Shown here in pieces: positions 8,390 to 15,714 of a DNA stretch of 32,125 nt; the first letter of the stretch is position 1; the number at the start of each line of letters is the position of its first letter. Source of the stretch: Flavobacteriaceae bacterium. Its GTDB lineage: Bacteria; Bacteroidota; Bacteroidia; Flavobacteriales; Flavobacteriaceae. Position numbers and translations under genes: made by a program. The stretch spans positions 1-32,125 of the forward strand of contig JAAEPP010000534.1 of assembly GCA_024232495.1 (NCBI GenBank), given 5' to 3'. Under the pieces are notes generated by a model that was not told where the DNA came from, did no database searches, and saw only the letters and a program-made list of their open reading frames with translations.

Positions 8390-8426
8390 AAAACAAAAAG
8401 AGGCTGATTTTATTCAGCCTTTTTTT
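8390..8426. terminator. bidirectional intrinsic terminator between ompA-type gene and yciO-like gene
   Basis: A perfect 7-bp stem, AGGCTGA (8401-8407) with TCAGCCT (8414-8420) and a 6-nt loop, is flanked by an A-rich tract before and a T-run after it (8421-8426). It works as a terminator on either strand, and the two flanking genes converge on it. The T-run reaches the stop codon of the minus-strand gene. Confidence 0.88.
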
Positions 8427-9042
8427 ATATATCTAATCCTCCTTTTCCTTTCCTAATTAATAACGGTTCATCACCGCATAGATTGATTACTGTAGAAGGT
8501 ATATTATCGCCATATCCTCCATTTACTACTAAATCTATTCGATTGTTCCATTTTTCGTAAATCAATTCAGGATCTGTTGTGTACTCAATAATCTCATCTT
8601 CATCGTAAATTGATGTGGAAGCTATTGGATTACCAAGTTCTCTCACAATAGCTAATGCTATTTCATTTTTAGGGACTCTTATTCCTACTTCTTTTTTCTT
8701 TTTGAATGCTTTAGGAAGATTGTTGTTTCCTTGTAAAATAAATGTATACGGACCCGGTAGAGATCTTTTTAATATCTTAAAAGTTGGTGTACTTATATGA
8801 TTTACATAATCGGATATATTACTGATACTATCGCAAACAAATGAAAAGTTAGCTTTCTCTAATTTCACTTCTTTAATTCTTGCAAGTTTTTCTAATGCTT
8901 TATAGTTTGAAATATCACACCCTAAGGCGTAAACTGTGTCACTCGGATAAATAATGAGTCCTCCTTTCCTAAGAACAGATACTACTTTTTTTATATCACT
9001 TGAATTGGGGTTTTCCTCGTAAATTTTAATCATTTCAGCCAT
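8425..9042 (-). CDS. Sua5/YciO/YrdC-fold protein, YciO subtype
   Basis: This 205-residue protein has the YrdC RNA-binding fold: IYPSDTVYALGCD near residue 32, and the C-terminal DLVVNGGYGDNIPSTVINL is very like E. coli YciO. In true threonylcarbamoyl-AMP synthases (TsaC/Sua5) a KxR motif and a SxN motif bind substrate. Here the equivalent stretches read IKEVKLEKANF and ASTSIYDED, so both motifs appear absent. This favours a YciO-type protein over the tRNA t6A enzyme, although automatic annotation often calls it L-threonylcarbamoyladenylate synthase. The first ATG is used; a second in-frame ATG three codons later (MIKIYEEN) is equally possible. It converges with the OmpA-type gene. Confidence 0.83.
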   Translation of the reverse strand: MAEMIKIYEENPNSSDIKKVVSVLRKGGLIIYPSDTVYALGCDISNYKALEKLARIKEVKLEKANFSFVCDSISNISDYVNHISTPTFKILKRSLPGPYTFILQGNNNLPKAFKKKKEVGIRVPKNEIALAIVRELGNPIASTSIYDEDEIIEYTTDPELIYEKWNNRIDLVVNGGYGDNIPSTVINLCGDEPLLIRKGKGGLDI

Positions 9043-9073
9043 AAGGTTGTTTTAATATAAGAATTCTATAATA

Positions 9074-9103
9074 AAAAGATAGTTGTAAAATTATAAAATC
9101 AAA
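9074..9103 (-). promoter_or_regulatory. candidate promoter for the yciO-like gene
   Basis: On the minus strand a TTTG (9100-9103) is followed after 18 nt by TATCTTTT (9074-9081), one mismatch from TAnnTTTG. The start codon is about 32 nt downstream. The spacing fits Bacteroidota promoters, which suggests a promoter independent of the upstream helicase gene. Confidence 0.4.
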
Positions 9104-9109
9104 TGATAA

Positions 9110-11428
9110 TTATACGATTACTTTTAATTTTGCAAAACGTAGTAATAACTTTTTAAGCCCTCCATTACTAAAATTTATTTCAGCTTTTGTATCTGCACCA
9201 GAACCTTCGATTCTTATAACACTACCCTTACCAAATCTGACATGCTCAACAATAGTTCCTATCGATATATTTAAGTCTTTAGCGTCAATATTTTTAGATG
9301 CCGAGCTAGTTACTGGCTTTATTCTTCGGAGTTTTCGTAAATTAGTTTCACTAGGGCCTCGAGGAGGAGAACTTGATACAGGTTTTCGAAGCCTTAGTTT
9401 ACTCTTATCAACCTCACCAAAAATATCAGCATCTATTAAAGGCTTATATCTATTTTCAGTTATGGTAGTTAAATATTCTAAAAAGCTTTCATCAATTTCT
9501 TCAATAAACCTGCTTGGCTCAGCATCAATTAATTTACCCCAACGATATCTTGATTGGGTATAAGTTAAATAAGCTTGCTTTTCTGCTCTAGTAATAGCTA
9601 CATAAAATAATCGTCGCTCCTCTTCTAGTTCACTCCTAGTATTCATACTCATCGCACTTGGAAATAAATCTTCTTCCATACCCACAATAAAAACATACGG
9701 AAATTCTAATCCTTTTGCTAAATGAACCGTCATTAAAGCAACTTTATCTTCATCACCTGTTTCTTTATCCAAATCTGTAGCAAGTGCTACATCTTCTAAG
9801 AATTCGGCCAAAGAACCTGTAGTATCGGCTAACTCCTTTTGTTCTTCAACAAAATCACGCATCCCATTTAAAAGCTCCTCTATATTTTCAATCCTTGCTA
9901 TACCCTCAGGAGTTCCGTCTTTTTTGAGTTCTGTATACAAACCAGTTTTTTTAATCACATGCTCTGTAATTTGAAATACATCATAACCTTCATTTAAAAT
10001 TTGAAAGCTTTTGACCATTGTTACAAAATCTTGTAATTTAGTTTGGGTTCCCTTATTTATCTGAATTTCAACTTTATCCAAATTCTGCATCACTTCAAAA
10101 ATCGATCTATTGTATTTATTTGCAACTACAATTAATCGTTCGATCGTGGTCTGTCCTATTCCTCGTGCAGGGAAATTGATAATTCTTTTTAATGCCTCTT
10201 CGTCTTTTGAGTTGATAAGTAGACGTAAATAAGATAATACATCTTTAATTTCTTTTCGTTGATAAAAACTTAGACCTCCATAAATTCGATATGGAATATC
10301 CTTTTTTCTTAAGGCATCTTCAATGGCTCTGGATTGAGCATTGGTTCTATATAAAACTGCGAAGTTTCCGTTAGCTAATTGCTGATTCATTTTTTGTTCA
10401 AAAATAGTGCTCGCCACAAACCTACCCTCGTCACCATCAGTCATACTTCGATTTACTAATATTTTAGATCCTTCGTCATTGGCAGTCCAAACAATTTTAT
10501 CCAATCTTGTTTTATTTTTTTCTATGATGCTATTAGCAGCATTAACAATATTTTTTGTAGATCGGTAGTTTTGTTCTAATCTAAAAACTTGAACATTATC
10601 ATAGTCGTTTTGAAAATTTAAAATGTTATTAATATTCGCTCCACGAAATGCATAGATACTTTGGGCATCATCACCTACTACACAAATATTTTGGAATCGA
10701 TCGCTCAATGCTTTTATAATTAAATATTGACTATGATTGGTATCTTGATACTCATCAACCAGGATATACCTAAATCGATCTTGATATTTAGCAAGCACAT
10801 CTGGAAAACGAGTTAAAAGTTCATTGGTTTTTAGTAATAAATCATCAAAATCCATGGCTCCAGCCTTAAAGCATTTATCCACATAAGACTTATAAATTTC
10901 GCCCATCCTCGGAATTTTAGCCATTGCATCTGCTTCCATTAATTCGGGATTATTAAAATAAGCTTTCACCGTTATTAAACTATTTTTATAGGAAGAAATT
11001 CTAGAATATACCTGTTTGTACTTGTAGATATCTTTATCAAGATGCAGCTCTTTTATAACTGCTCTAATTACACTTTGCGAATCTTGAGTATCATAAATAG
11101 TGAAATTTGATGGGTATCCCAATCTGTCTGCTTCAAACCTCAAAATTTTTGCAAATACACTATGAAATGTACCCATCCACAGGTTTTTAGCCTCGCTACC
11201 GCCAACAATTCGTGCAATTCGAGATTTCATTTCTCTAGCTGCTTTATTCGTAAAAGTTAATGCCAGTATATTGAAGGGGTCGACTCCCTTAGACATCAAG
11301 TAAGCGATTCTAAAAGTTAACACTCTTGTTTTGCCAGAACCAGCACCTGCTATAACAATCATAGCACCTTGTTGTTGTAAAACAGGAGCTAATTGTGCTT
11401 CATTAAGTTGATTTAAATATTCTTGCAA
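9110..11428 (-). CDS. UvrD/PcrA-type superfamily 1 DNA helicase
   Basis: A 772-residue 3'-5' DNA helicase for repair and replication. Motifs in order: Q-motif region LNEAQLAPV, Walker A GAGSGKT (28-34), Ia ALTFTNKAAREMK, Walker B DEYQDTN (D225-E226), motif III VVGDDAQSIYAFRGA, motif IV EQNYRST, motif V VHLAKGLEFP, motif VI RRLFYVAITRA. The C-terminus (about 725-770) has the small Tudor-like module of PcrA/UvrD (GTIVEHVRFGKGSVI), which in those proteins contacts RNA polymerase. It is full length for PcrA/UvrD. RecB or AddA are excluded by size and lack of a nuclease domain. The symbol uvrD or pcrA would be reasonable, but the choice between them is not secure. It ends 67 nt before the yciO-like start. 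Confidence 0.93.
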   Translation of the reverse strand: MQEYLNQLNEAQLAPVLQQQGAMIVIAGAGSGKTRVLTFRIAYLMSKGVDPFNILALTFTNKAAREMKSRIARIVGGSEAKNLWMGTFHSVFAKILRFEADRLGYPSNFTIYDTQDSQSVIRAVIKELHLDKDIYKYKQVYSRISSYKNSLITVKAYFNNPELMEADAMAKIPRMGEIYKSYVDKCFKAGAMDFDDLLLKTNELLTRFPDVLAKYQDRFRYILVDEYQDTNHSQYLIIKALSDRFQNICVVGDDAQSIYAFRGANINNILNFQNDYDNVQVFRLEQNYRSTKNIVNAANSIIEKNKTRLDKIVWTANDEGSKILVNRSMTDGDEGRFVASTIFEQKMNQQLANGNFAVLYRTNAQSRAIEDALRKKDIPYRIYGGLSFYQRKEIKDVLSYLRLLINSKDEEALKRIINFPARGIGQTTIERLIVVANKYNRSIFEVMQNLDKVEIQINKGTQTKLQDFVTMVKSFQILNEGYDVFQITEHVIKKTGLYTELKKDGTPEGIARIENIEELLNGMRDFVEEQKELADTTGSLAEFLEDVALATDLDKETGDEDKVALMTVHLAKGLEFPYVFIVGMEEDLFPSAMSMNTRSELEEERRLFYVAITRAEKQAYLTYTQSRYRWGKLIDAEPSRFIEEIDESFLEYLTTITENRYKPLIDADIFGEVDKSKLRLRKPVSSSPPRGPSETNLRKLRRIKPVTSSASKNIDAKDLNISIGTIVEHVRFGKGSVIRIEGSGADTKAEINFSNGGLKKLLLRFAKLKVIV

Positions 11429-11477
11429 TGTTCAGTGGTATTTTTGAGGATAATCGCTGTGAAATTAAAGAAAAAAT

Positions 11478-11485
11478 CAAAACTA
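11478..11485 (-). promoter_or_regulatory. candidate -7 element for the UvrD/PcrA helicase gene
   Basis: The minus strand reads TAGTTTTG, an exact TAnnTTTG match, 50 nt upstream of the helicase ATG in the divergent region shared with the M20 gene. No clear -33 element is visible at the normal spacing. Confidence 0.33.
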
Positions 11486-11601
11486 TTTCAAAGGTTTAGA
11501 TACTATTTATAAACAGTTCAATAAAAAGAATAAGGAAAATTAGTATCTTGAGAATTCAATTTTATTTTTTTATATCCTTCATTAATATTATAATTTAACA
11601 C

Positions 11602-12882
11602 ATGAAATATTTTATAACATTCCTTTTATTTTTTTATTCCTCAATAAATTTTTCACAAGTAGATAAAAGTCTTTTGAGTGATATCAAGTCTATCGAATCA
11701 AAAGTTATTGAGTGGCGACATTATTTTCATGAAAATCCAGAATTATCAAATCGTGAATTTAATACTGCAAAAAAAATAGCTGACCATTTAAAGAATTTAG
11801 GATTAAACGTTACAACAAACGTCGCACATACAGGAGTAATAGGTGTTCTTGAAGGAGACTTGCCAGGTAAAGTAGTTGCGCTTAGAGCTGATATTGATGC
11901 TTTACCAGTTACTGAAAGAAATGATTTGCCTTTCAAAAGTATTGTTAAAACAACGTTTTTAGGGCAAGAAACTGGAGTAATGCACGCCTGTGGTCATGAC
12001 ACTCATATTGCAATTTTAATGGGAGTTGCCGAAGTGCTTTCTAAACATAAAAATCTAATACAAGGCACTATTAAATTTATTTTTCAGCCTGCTGAGGAAG
12101 GGGTTCCACCTGGAGAAGTAGGCGGTGCAAAACAAATGATACTGGAGGGAGTCCTTAAAAATCCTGATGTGAATGCTATTTTTGGTCTGCACATAGGTTC
12201 TGGATCACCGGTCGGAACCATATCCTATAAACCGGGTGGAACAATGGCTGCAGTTGAGCGGTTTGTCGTAACAGTAAAAGGAAAACAAACACATGGTTCA
12301 AAACCTTGGGGTGGCGTTGATCCCATTTATATTTCAGCAAAAATTATTGACGGTTTTCAAAGCATTATTAGTAGAGAATCAGATCTAACCAATGAGGCCG
12401 CTGTAATTACCGTTGGAAAAATATCGAGTGGAGTTCGATTTAATATTATACCTGAAAGTGCAGAAATGATTGGTACTGTTAGAACCTTAGATCCCGGCAT
12501 GAGGACAAAGATAACTCGCAGGATGAATGAAATGGCTAGAGATATAGCAATAGCCTACGGAGGAACGGCCACTATAGATTGGCAAAGCAATACCGTCATC
12601 ACGTATAATGATTTAGCACTAACACAACAAATGCTCCCTAGCTTAGAGGCAGCAGCTGGAAAAGAGAATGTATCCCTAGTCAAAGCAACAACTGGTGGAG
12701 AGGATTTTTCTTATTATCAAGAAGAAATACCGGGCTTATACTTTTTTTTAGGAGGCATGACTCCGGGCAACACAGAAGCATTTCCACACCATACACCAGA
12801 TTTTAAAATTGATGATCGTGGAATGTTACTTGGTGTCAAATCATTTTGTCATCTAGCTTTGGATTATTTGAATGCTAATTGA
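11602..12882 (+). CDS. exported M20-family amidohydrolase
   Basis: This 426-residue protein has an N-terminal signal peptide (about residues 1-18, hydrophobic and ending NFSQ), then an M20D-type peptidase/amidohydrolase. Metal-site motifs are visible: ALRADIDALPV, MHACGHDTH (C130, H132), QPAEEG (E165/E166, catalytic base and metal ligand), LHIGSG (H196) and a late FPHHTPDF. The lid/dimerisation domain sits at about 215-325. Relatives hydrolyse N-acyl amino acids, hippurate or IAA-amino acid conjugates; the substrate here cannot be fixed. Most relatives are cytosolic, so the signal peptide implies periplasmic work. It is divergent from the helicase gene with a 173-nt gap and is apparently transcribed alone. 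Confidence 0.9.
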   Translation: MKYFITFLLFFYSSINFSQVDKSLLSDIKSIESKVIEWRHYFHENPELSNREFNTAKKIADHLKNLGLNVTTNVAHTGVIGVLEGDLPGKVVALRADIDALPVTERNDLPFKSIVKTTFLGQETGVMHACGHDTHIAILMGVAEVLSKHKNLIQGTIKFIFQPAEEGVPPGEVGGAKQMILEGVLKNPDVNAIFGLHIGSGSPVGTISYKPGGTMAAVERFVVTVKGKQTHGSKPWGGVDPIYISAKIIDGFQSIISRESDLTNEAAVITVGKISSGVRFNIIPESAEMIGTVRTLDPGMRTKITRRMNEMARDIAIAYGGTATIDWQSNTVITYNDLALTQQMLPSLEAAAGKENVSLVKATTGGEDFSYYQEEIPGLYFFLGGMTPGNTEAFPHHTPDFKIDDRGMLLGVKSFCHLALDYLNAN

Positions 12883-12972
12883 ATTTTAAGGATCACTATT
12901 GCCATAATTTTCAACAGTGCTTTATATTATTACTTAAGTTATTTTAAAACTATTAGTTTGTTTGCATCAATA

Positions 12973-13003
12973 TTGTAAAATAAAATTAAACGCTGTAAGT
13001 TTG
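12973..13003 (+). promoter_or_regulatory. candidate promoter for the 174-residue membrane protein gene
   Basis: TTG (12973-12975), a 20-nt spacer and TAAGTTTG (12996-13003) fit the Bacteroidota TTG/TAnnTTTG promoter in sequence and spacing. Transcription would begin about 12 nt before the ATG at 13021. It is one of the few sites in the window where both elements are seen. Confidence 0.5.
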
Positions 13004-13020
13004 TTATTTAAATAGTTTTT

Positions 13021-13545
13021 ATGGAAGACATTACTCTCGTTATAAGTTATTTTTCTTATTTATTGCCGGCTATTGTAGTAGGTTTAGTAGCTTATTATTT
13101 TTTCAAAGGTCATACAGCAAATGAAGAAGGAAGAAGACGCTATTTAATACAAAAAGAAGCTCAAAAAAAGGTATTGCCAATTCGACTGCAAGCATATGAG
13201 CGCTTAACGTTATTGTTGGAGCGTATTGACCCCAACAAATTATTACTAAGAGTAAAACCATATTCTGATGATTTACAAAAATATGAGTCTTTATTAATCC
13301 AAAATATTGATAAGGAGTACGAACATAATTTATCCCAGCAAATATATGTAAGTCCAGAATGTTGGAGTCTTATTACTGCAGCTAAAAACGCAACTATTCA
13401 GGTTTTAAGACAATCAGGAATGAATAAAAAAGTGGACAATTCAGAAAAATTAAGAGCATTTTTACTAAATCACTTTATGGATGAGGATACACCATCTCAC
13501 AAAGCTTTGCTATTACTGAAAAAAGAAGTGAGCGAATTATATTAG
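13021..13545 (+). CDS. membrane-anchored protein of unknown function
   Basis: I do not recognise a characterised family, though a similar protein seems common in flavobacteria. The 174 residues comprise one N-terminal transmembrane helix (about 7-27), a strongly basic segment after it (GRRRYLIQKEAQKK), and a predicted all-helical cytoplasmic part. ILPIRLQAYERLTLLLERI-type sequence (about 57-76) and a later SPECWSLITAAKNATIQVL segment are its most distinctive stretches. The positive residues after the helix suggest the C-terminal part is in the cytoplasm. It has its own promoter candidate. Its TAG stop overlaps the minus-strand stop of the M1 peptidase gene by 4 nt, so the two genes converge with no room for a terminator. 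Confidence 0.8.
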   Translation: MEDITLVISYFSYLLPAIVVGLVAYYFFKGHTANEEGRRRYLIQKEAQKKVLPIRLQAYERLTLLLERIDPNKLLLRVKPYSDDLQKYESLLIQNIDKEYEHNLSQQIYVSPECWSLITAAKNATIQVLRQSGMNKKVDNSEKLRAFLLNHFMDEDTPSHKALLLLKKEVSELY

Positions 13546-15656
13546 TTTTTCTCCATCAACTTACTTAAAAAAATTTGGCTTTTATCATCCATTGTATTAC
13601 TCAACAAAATTATTTGTTTTTTGTAGGTATCAATTTTTAATAATTTATTTAATATTTCTCTGGAGGATGCTCTAAACCTCCAATAGTGGTGTTGACTTGC
13701 ATTGACTAAATTTTTAATAGTTTCAAGATCCCATAGGCTTAAATAACCAATAAACTCAAATGCCTTCTCTCTAACTACATACCCATAATTAGAAGATGAA
13801 TATTGCTTTAGTTCGTTGGCATACAATTCTTTTTTTTCTTGTTTATAATCTTTTGTAATTAAGGCCATAAACAACCAAGTCTGTCGAATATTTTTATCTC
13901 TAAAACCAATAACGGTATCTATTTTATTTAAATAACTAAGTCGGTCTTCGTAAAAATTTGCACATAAATTTCCAAGCGCGATCTCTTGAGTTAAATAGGA
14001 CTTATCATTAAGTAAACTTTCATAATCCGTTTTTAATTCCGTTGGTATTTTTGTCATAGTCATGGCAATAGCTTGTCGAATTTGTATATTATTTGTTTGG
14101 AAAGCCTTTTTATAAAACGGCAATGTTTGTGAAATCGATTCATTTTGAAGTTGATATACAACTTCTTGCCCAAGAAAAACATTTGAAGAATTTAATGCTT
14201 TTTCAAAATCAAATTTTTTCGAAGAAATAGAGCGTGGTCTTAAAGACAAAAGATTAAAGTAATCCCTCATAAATTTCGATTTAATTAATGATTTGTAGAC
14301 TTGTTCATATTGAAATTTTGTTTGATTTATCCAATCATTTTCAAAATCATTTAAATTCATTCCGTAAACCAGCTCTAGTTCGATCAAGAAATCTTTAATT
14401 TTTACATTTTGGAATTGATACTTAAACAAATAATTTTTAATTCCTTTTTTAAAAACCTCATCACCAACTTTTTCTCTGAGAATATGTAATGCCCAAGCAC
14501 CTTTTTCGTAAAAAGTTATTGAGCTAGCTCCAGGATCGTTTAAGGCCTCTCCTTTTCCTTCTTCACTCAGAGATCTTAGTTGTTCCGAAGATTGATATAA
14601 TTTCCAATAATAATTATCATCTCCAAAGATTTCTTTTTCTGTTAATAATGCGTAATAACTGGCAAAACCCTCATGCAACCAATGATCTGAACCCGATTGT
14701 TCAGTAACTAAATTACCAAACCATTGATGAGCTAACTCATGAGCATTAACATTAATGTAGTTTCTATCATTAAACCCTGTTGAATCGACTATGAAATTAT
14801 CAGAAAAAAAAGTTGCAGTAGTATTTTCCATTCCTGCATACATAAAGTCATGCAAAGGAACTTGTTTATAATTTTCCCATGGATATTTAAAGCCAATTTC
14901 GCTTTCTAAAAAATTAAAAATTTCCTTAGAAAATCGGTAGGTAGGTTCAAAATGCAAAGAGTCATTTGTAGGGTAATACAATTCAATTAGAGTATTTGTA
15001 CTTGATTTGATTATTTTTTTAGAAAAATCTCCAACTGCAAATGCTAAAAGATAACTAGAAATCGGCTTAGTCATTTTATATTCCCATGTACTAAATTTTT
15101 CATTTTTAGTGACTGATTTCAAAACGCCATTTGCAACTATTTTTTTTTCAGATGGAATTATATAACTCATATTAAACTCCATTTTATCGTTCATATCATT
15201 GATACTAGGTAACCAATTGGAGGTATATTTGCCTTGCCCTTGTGTCCATATCTGATTTTTAAAAAAGTATAAGGCTTTTTTTGGAATAGCCTCGTAACTA
15301 AAAGAAATTTTGTAAGTTTTATTTTCTTTAAAATCAGCGAATAACCATATTTTTTTATTTTTTGAAACTATTTTAATTTGAGAATTAAAATTTTTAGTAT
15401 TTAATAAATAAATATTGACTGCATCCAGATAAATAGAATCACATTTTTTTAAAATTTTAAAAGTGTAAGAAGCAGTAGCTTTAACTTTTTTTTCAGTGAA
15501 TATTGGTTGTACCGTTGCCTTAACATTTATAAAATCAACTTTTTCTGTTTGTTGAGAATAAGAAGTATAAAAACTAATTATGAATAACAAGAAGTTAAAA
15601 AAAACTTTATTATAGATAAATAATGTTAAAAATTCAATCCAATAATTAGTTTTCAT
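13542..15656 (-). CDS. secreted M1-family metallo-aminopeptidase
   Basis: This 704-residue zinc aminopeptidase has an N-terminal hydrophobic export signal (about 18-34, ending SYSQQ). Motifs: the substrate-binding AGMEN (275-278 region), zinc site HELAHQWFGN (H306, E307, H310) with third ligand E329 in WLHEGFA, and a YEKGAW motif with the transition-state Tyr. The N-terminal beta-domain covers about 45-215 and the C-terminal helical part about 450-704. It would remove N-terminal amino acids from peptides outside the cytoplasm. The ATG is the only plausible start, and the long basic/aromatic stretch before the hydrophobic core is unusual. The ATG immediately follows a terminator-like hairpin and U-tract, so its expression may depend on read-through. 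Confidence 0.93.
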   Translation of the reverse strand: MKTNYWIEFLTLFIYNKVFFNFLLFIISFYTSYSQQTEKVDFINVKATVQPIFTEKKVKATASYTFKILKKCDSIYLDAVNIYLLNTKNFNSQIKIVSKNKKIWLFADFKENKTYKISFSYEAIPKKALYFFKNQIWTQGQGKYTSNWLPSINDMNDKMEFNMSYIIPSEKKIVANGVLKSVTKNEKFSTWEYKMTKPISSYLLAFAVGDFSKKIIKSSTNTLIELYYPTNDSLHFEPTYRFSKEIFNFLESEIGFKYPWENYKQVPLHDFMYAGMENTTATFFSDNFIVDSTGFNDRNYINVNAHELAHQWFGNLVTEQSGSDHWLHEGFASYYALLTEKEIFGDDNYYWKLYQSSEQLRSLSEEGKGEALNDPGASSITFYEKGAWALHILREKVGDEVFKKGIKNYLFKYQFQNVKIKDFLIELELVYGMNLNDFENDWINQTKFQYEQVYKSLIKSKFMRDYFNLLSLRPRSISSKKFDFEKALNSSNVFLGQEVVYQLQNESISQTLPFYKKAFQTNNIQIRQAIAMTMTKIPTELKTDYESLLNDKSYLTQEIALGNLCANFYEDRLSYLNKIDTVIGFRDKNIRQTWLFMALITKDYKQEKKELYANELKQYSSSNYGYVVREKAFEFIGYLSLWDLETIKNLVNASQHHYWRFRASSREILNKLLKIDTYKKQIILLSNTMDDKSQIFLSKLMEKN

Positions 15657-15692
15657 AAAAAAAGGTTATTTCTGACTTAAAAATAACCTTTT
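15657..15692 (-). terminator. strong hairpin plus U-tract ending at the M1 peptidase start codon
   Basis: A perfect 12-bp stem (15660-15671 with 15681-15692, 9-nt loop) on the minus strand is followed by a U-run covering 15657-15663, partly in the stem. It is a good intrinsic terminator for the PNGase F-like gene. The next base is the A of the M1 peptidase ATG (15656), so there is no room for a promoter or leader after it. Confidence 0.78.
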
Positions 15693-15714
15693 ATTATAAG
15701 TTCCAATAATTTAA

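Noticed and set aside
12894-12919. Possible terminator after the M20 amidohydrolase gene
   Set aside because: CACTATTG and CAACAGTG pair with one mismatch, but the following sequence is only CTTTATATT and not a real T-run; too weak to call.
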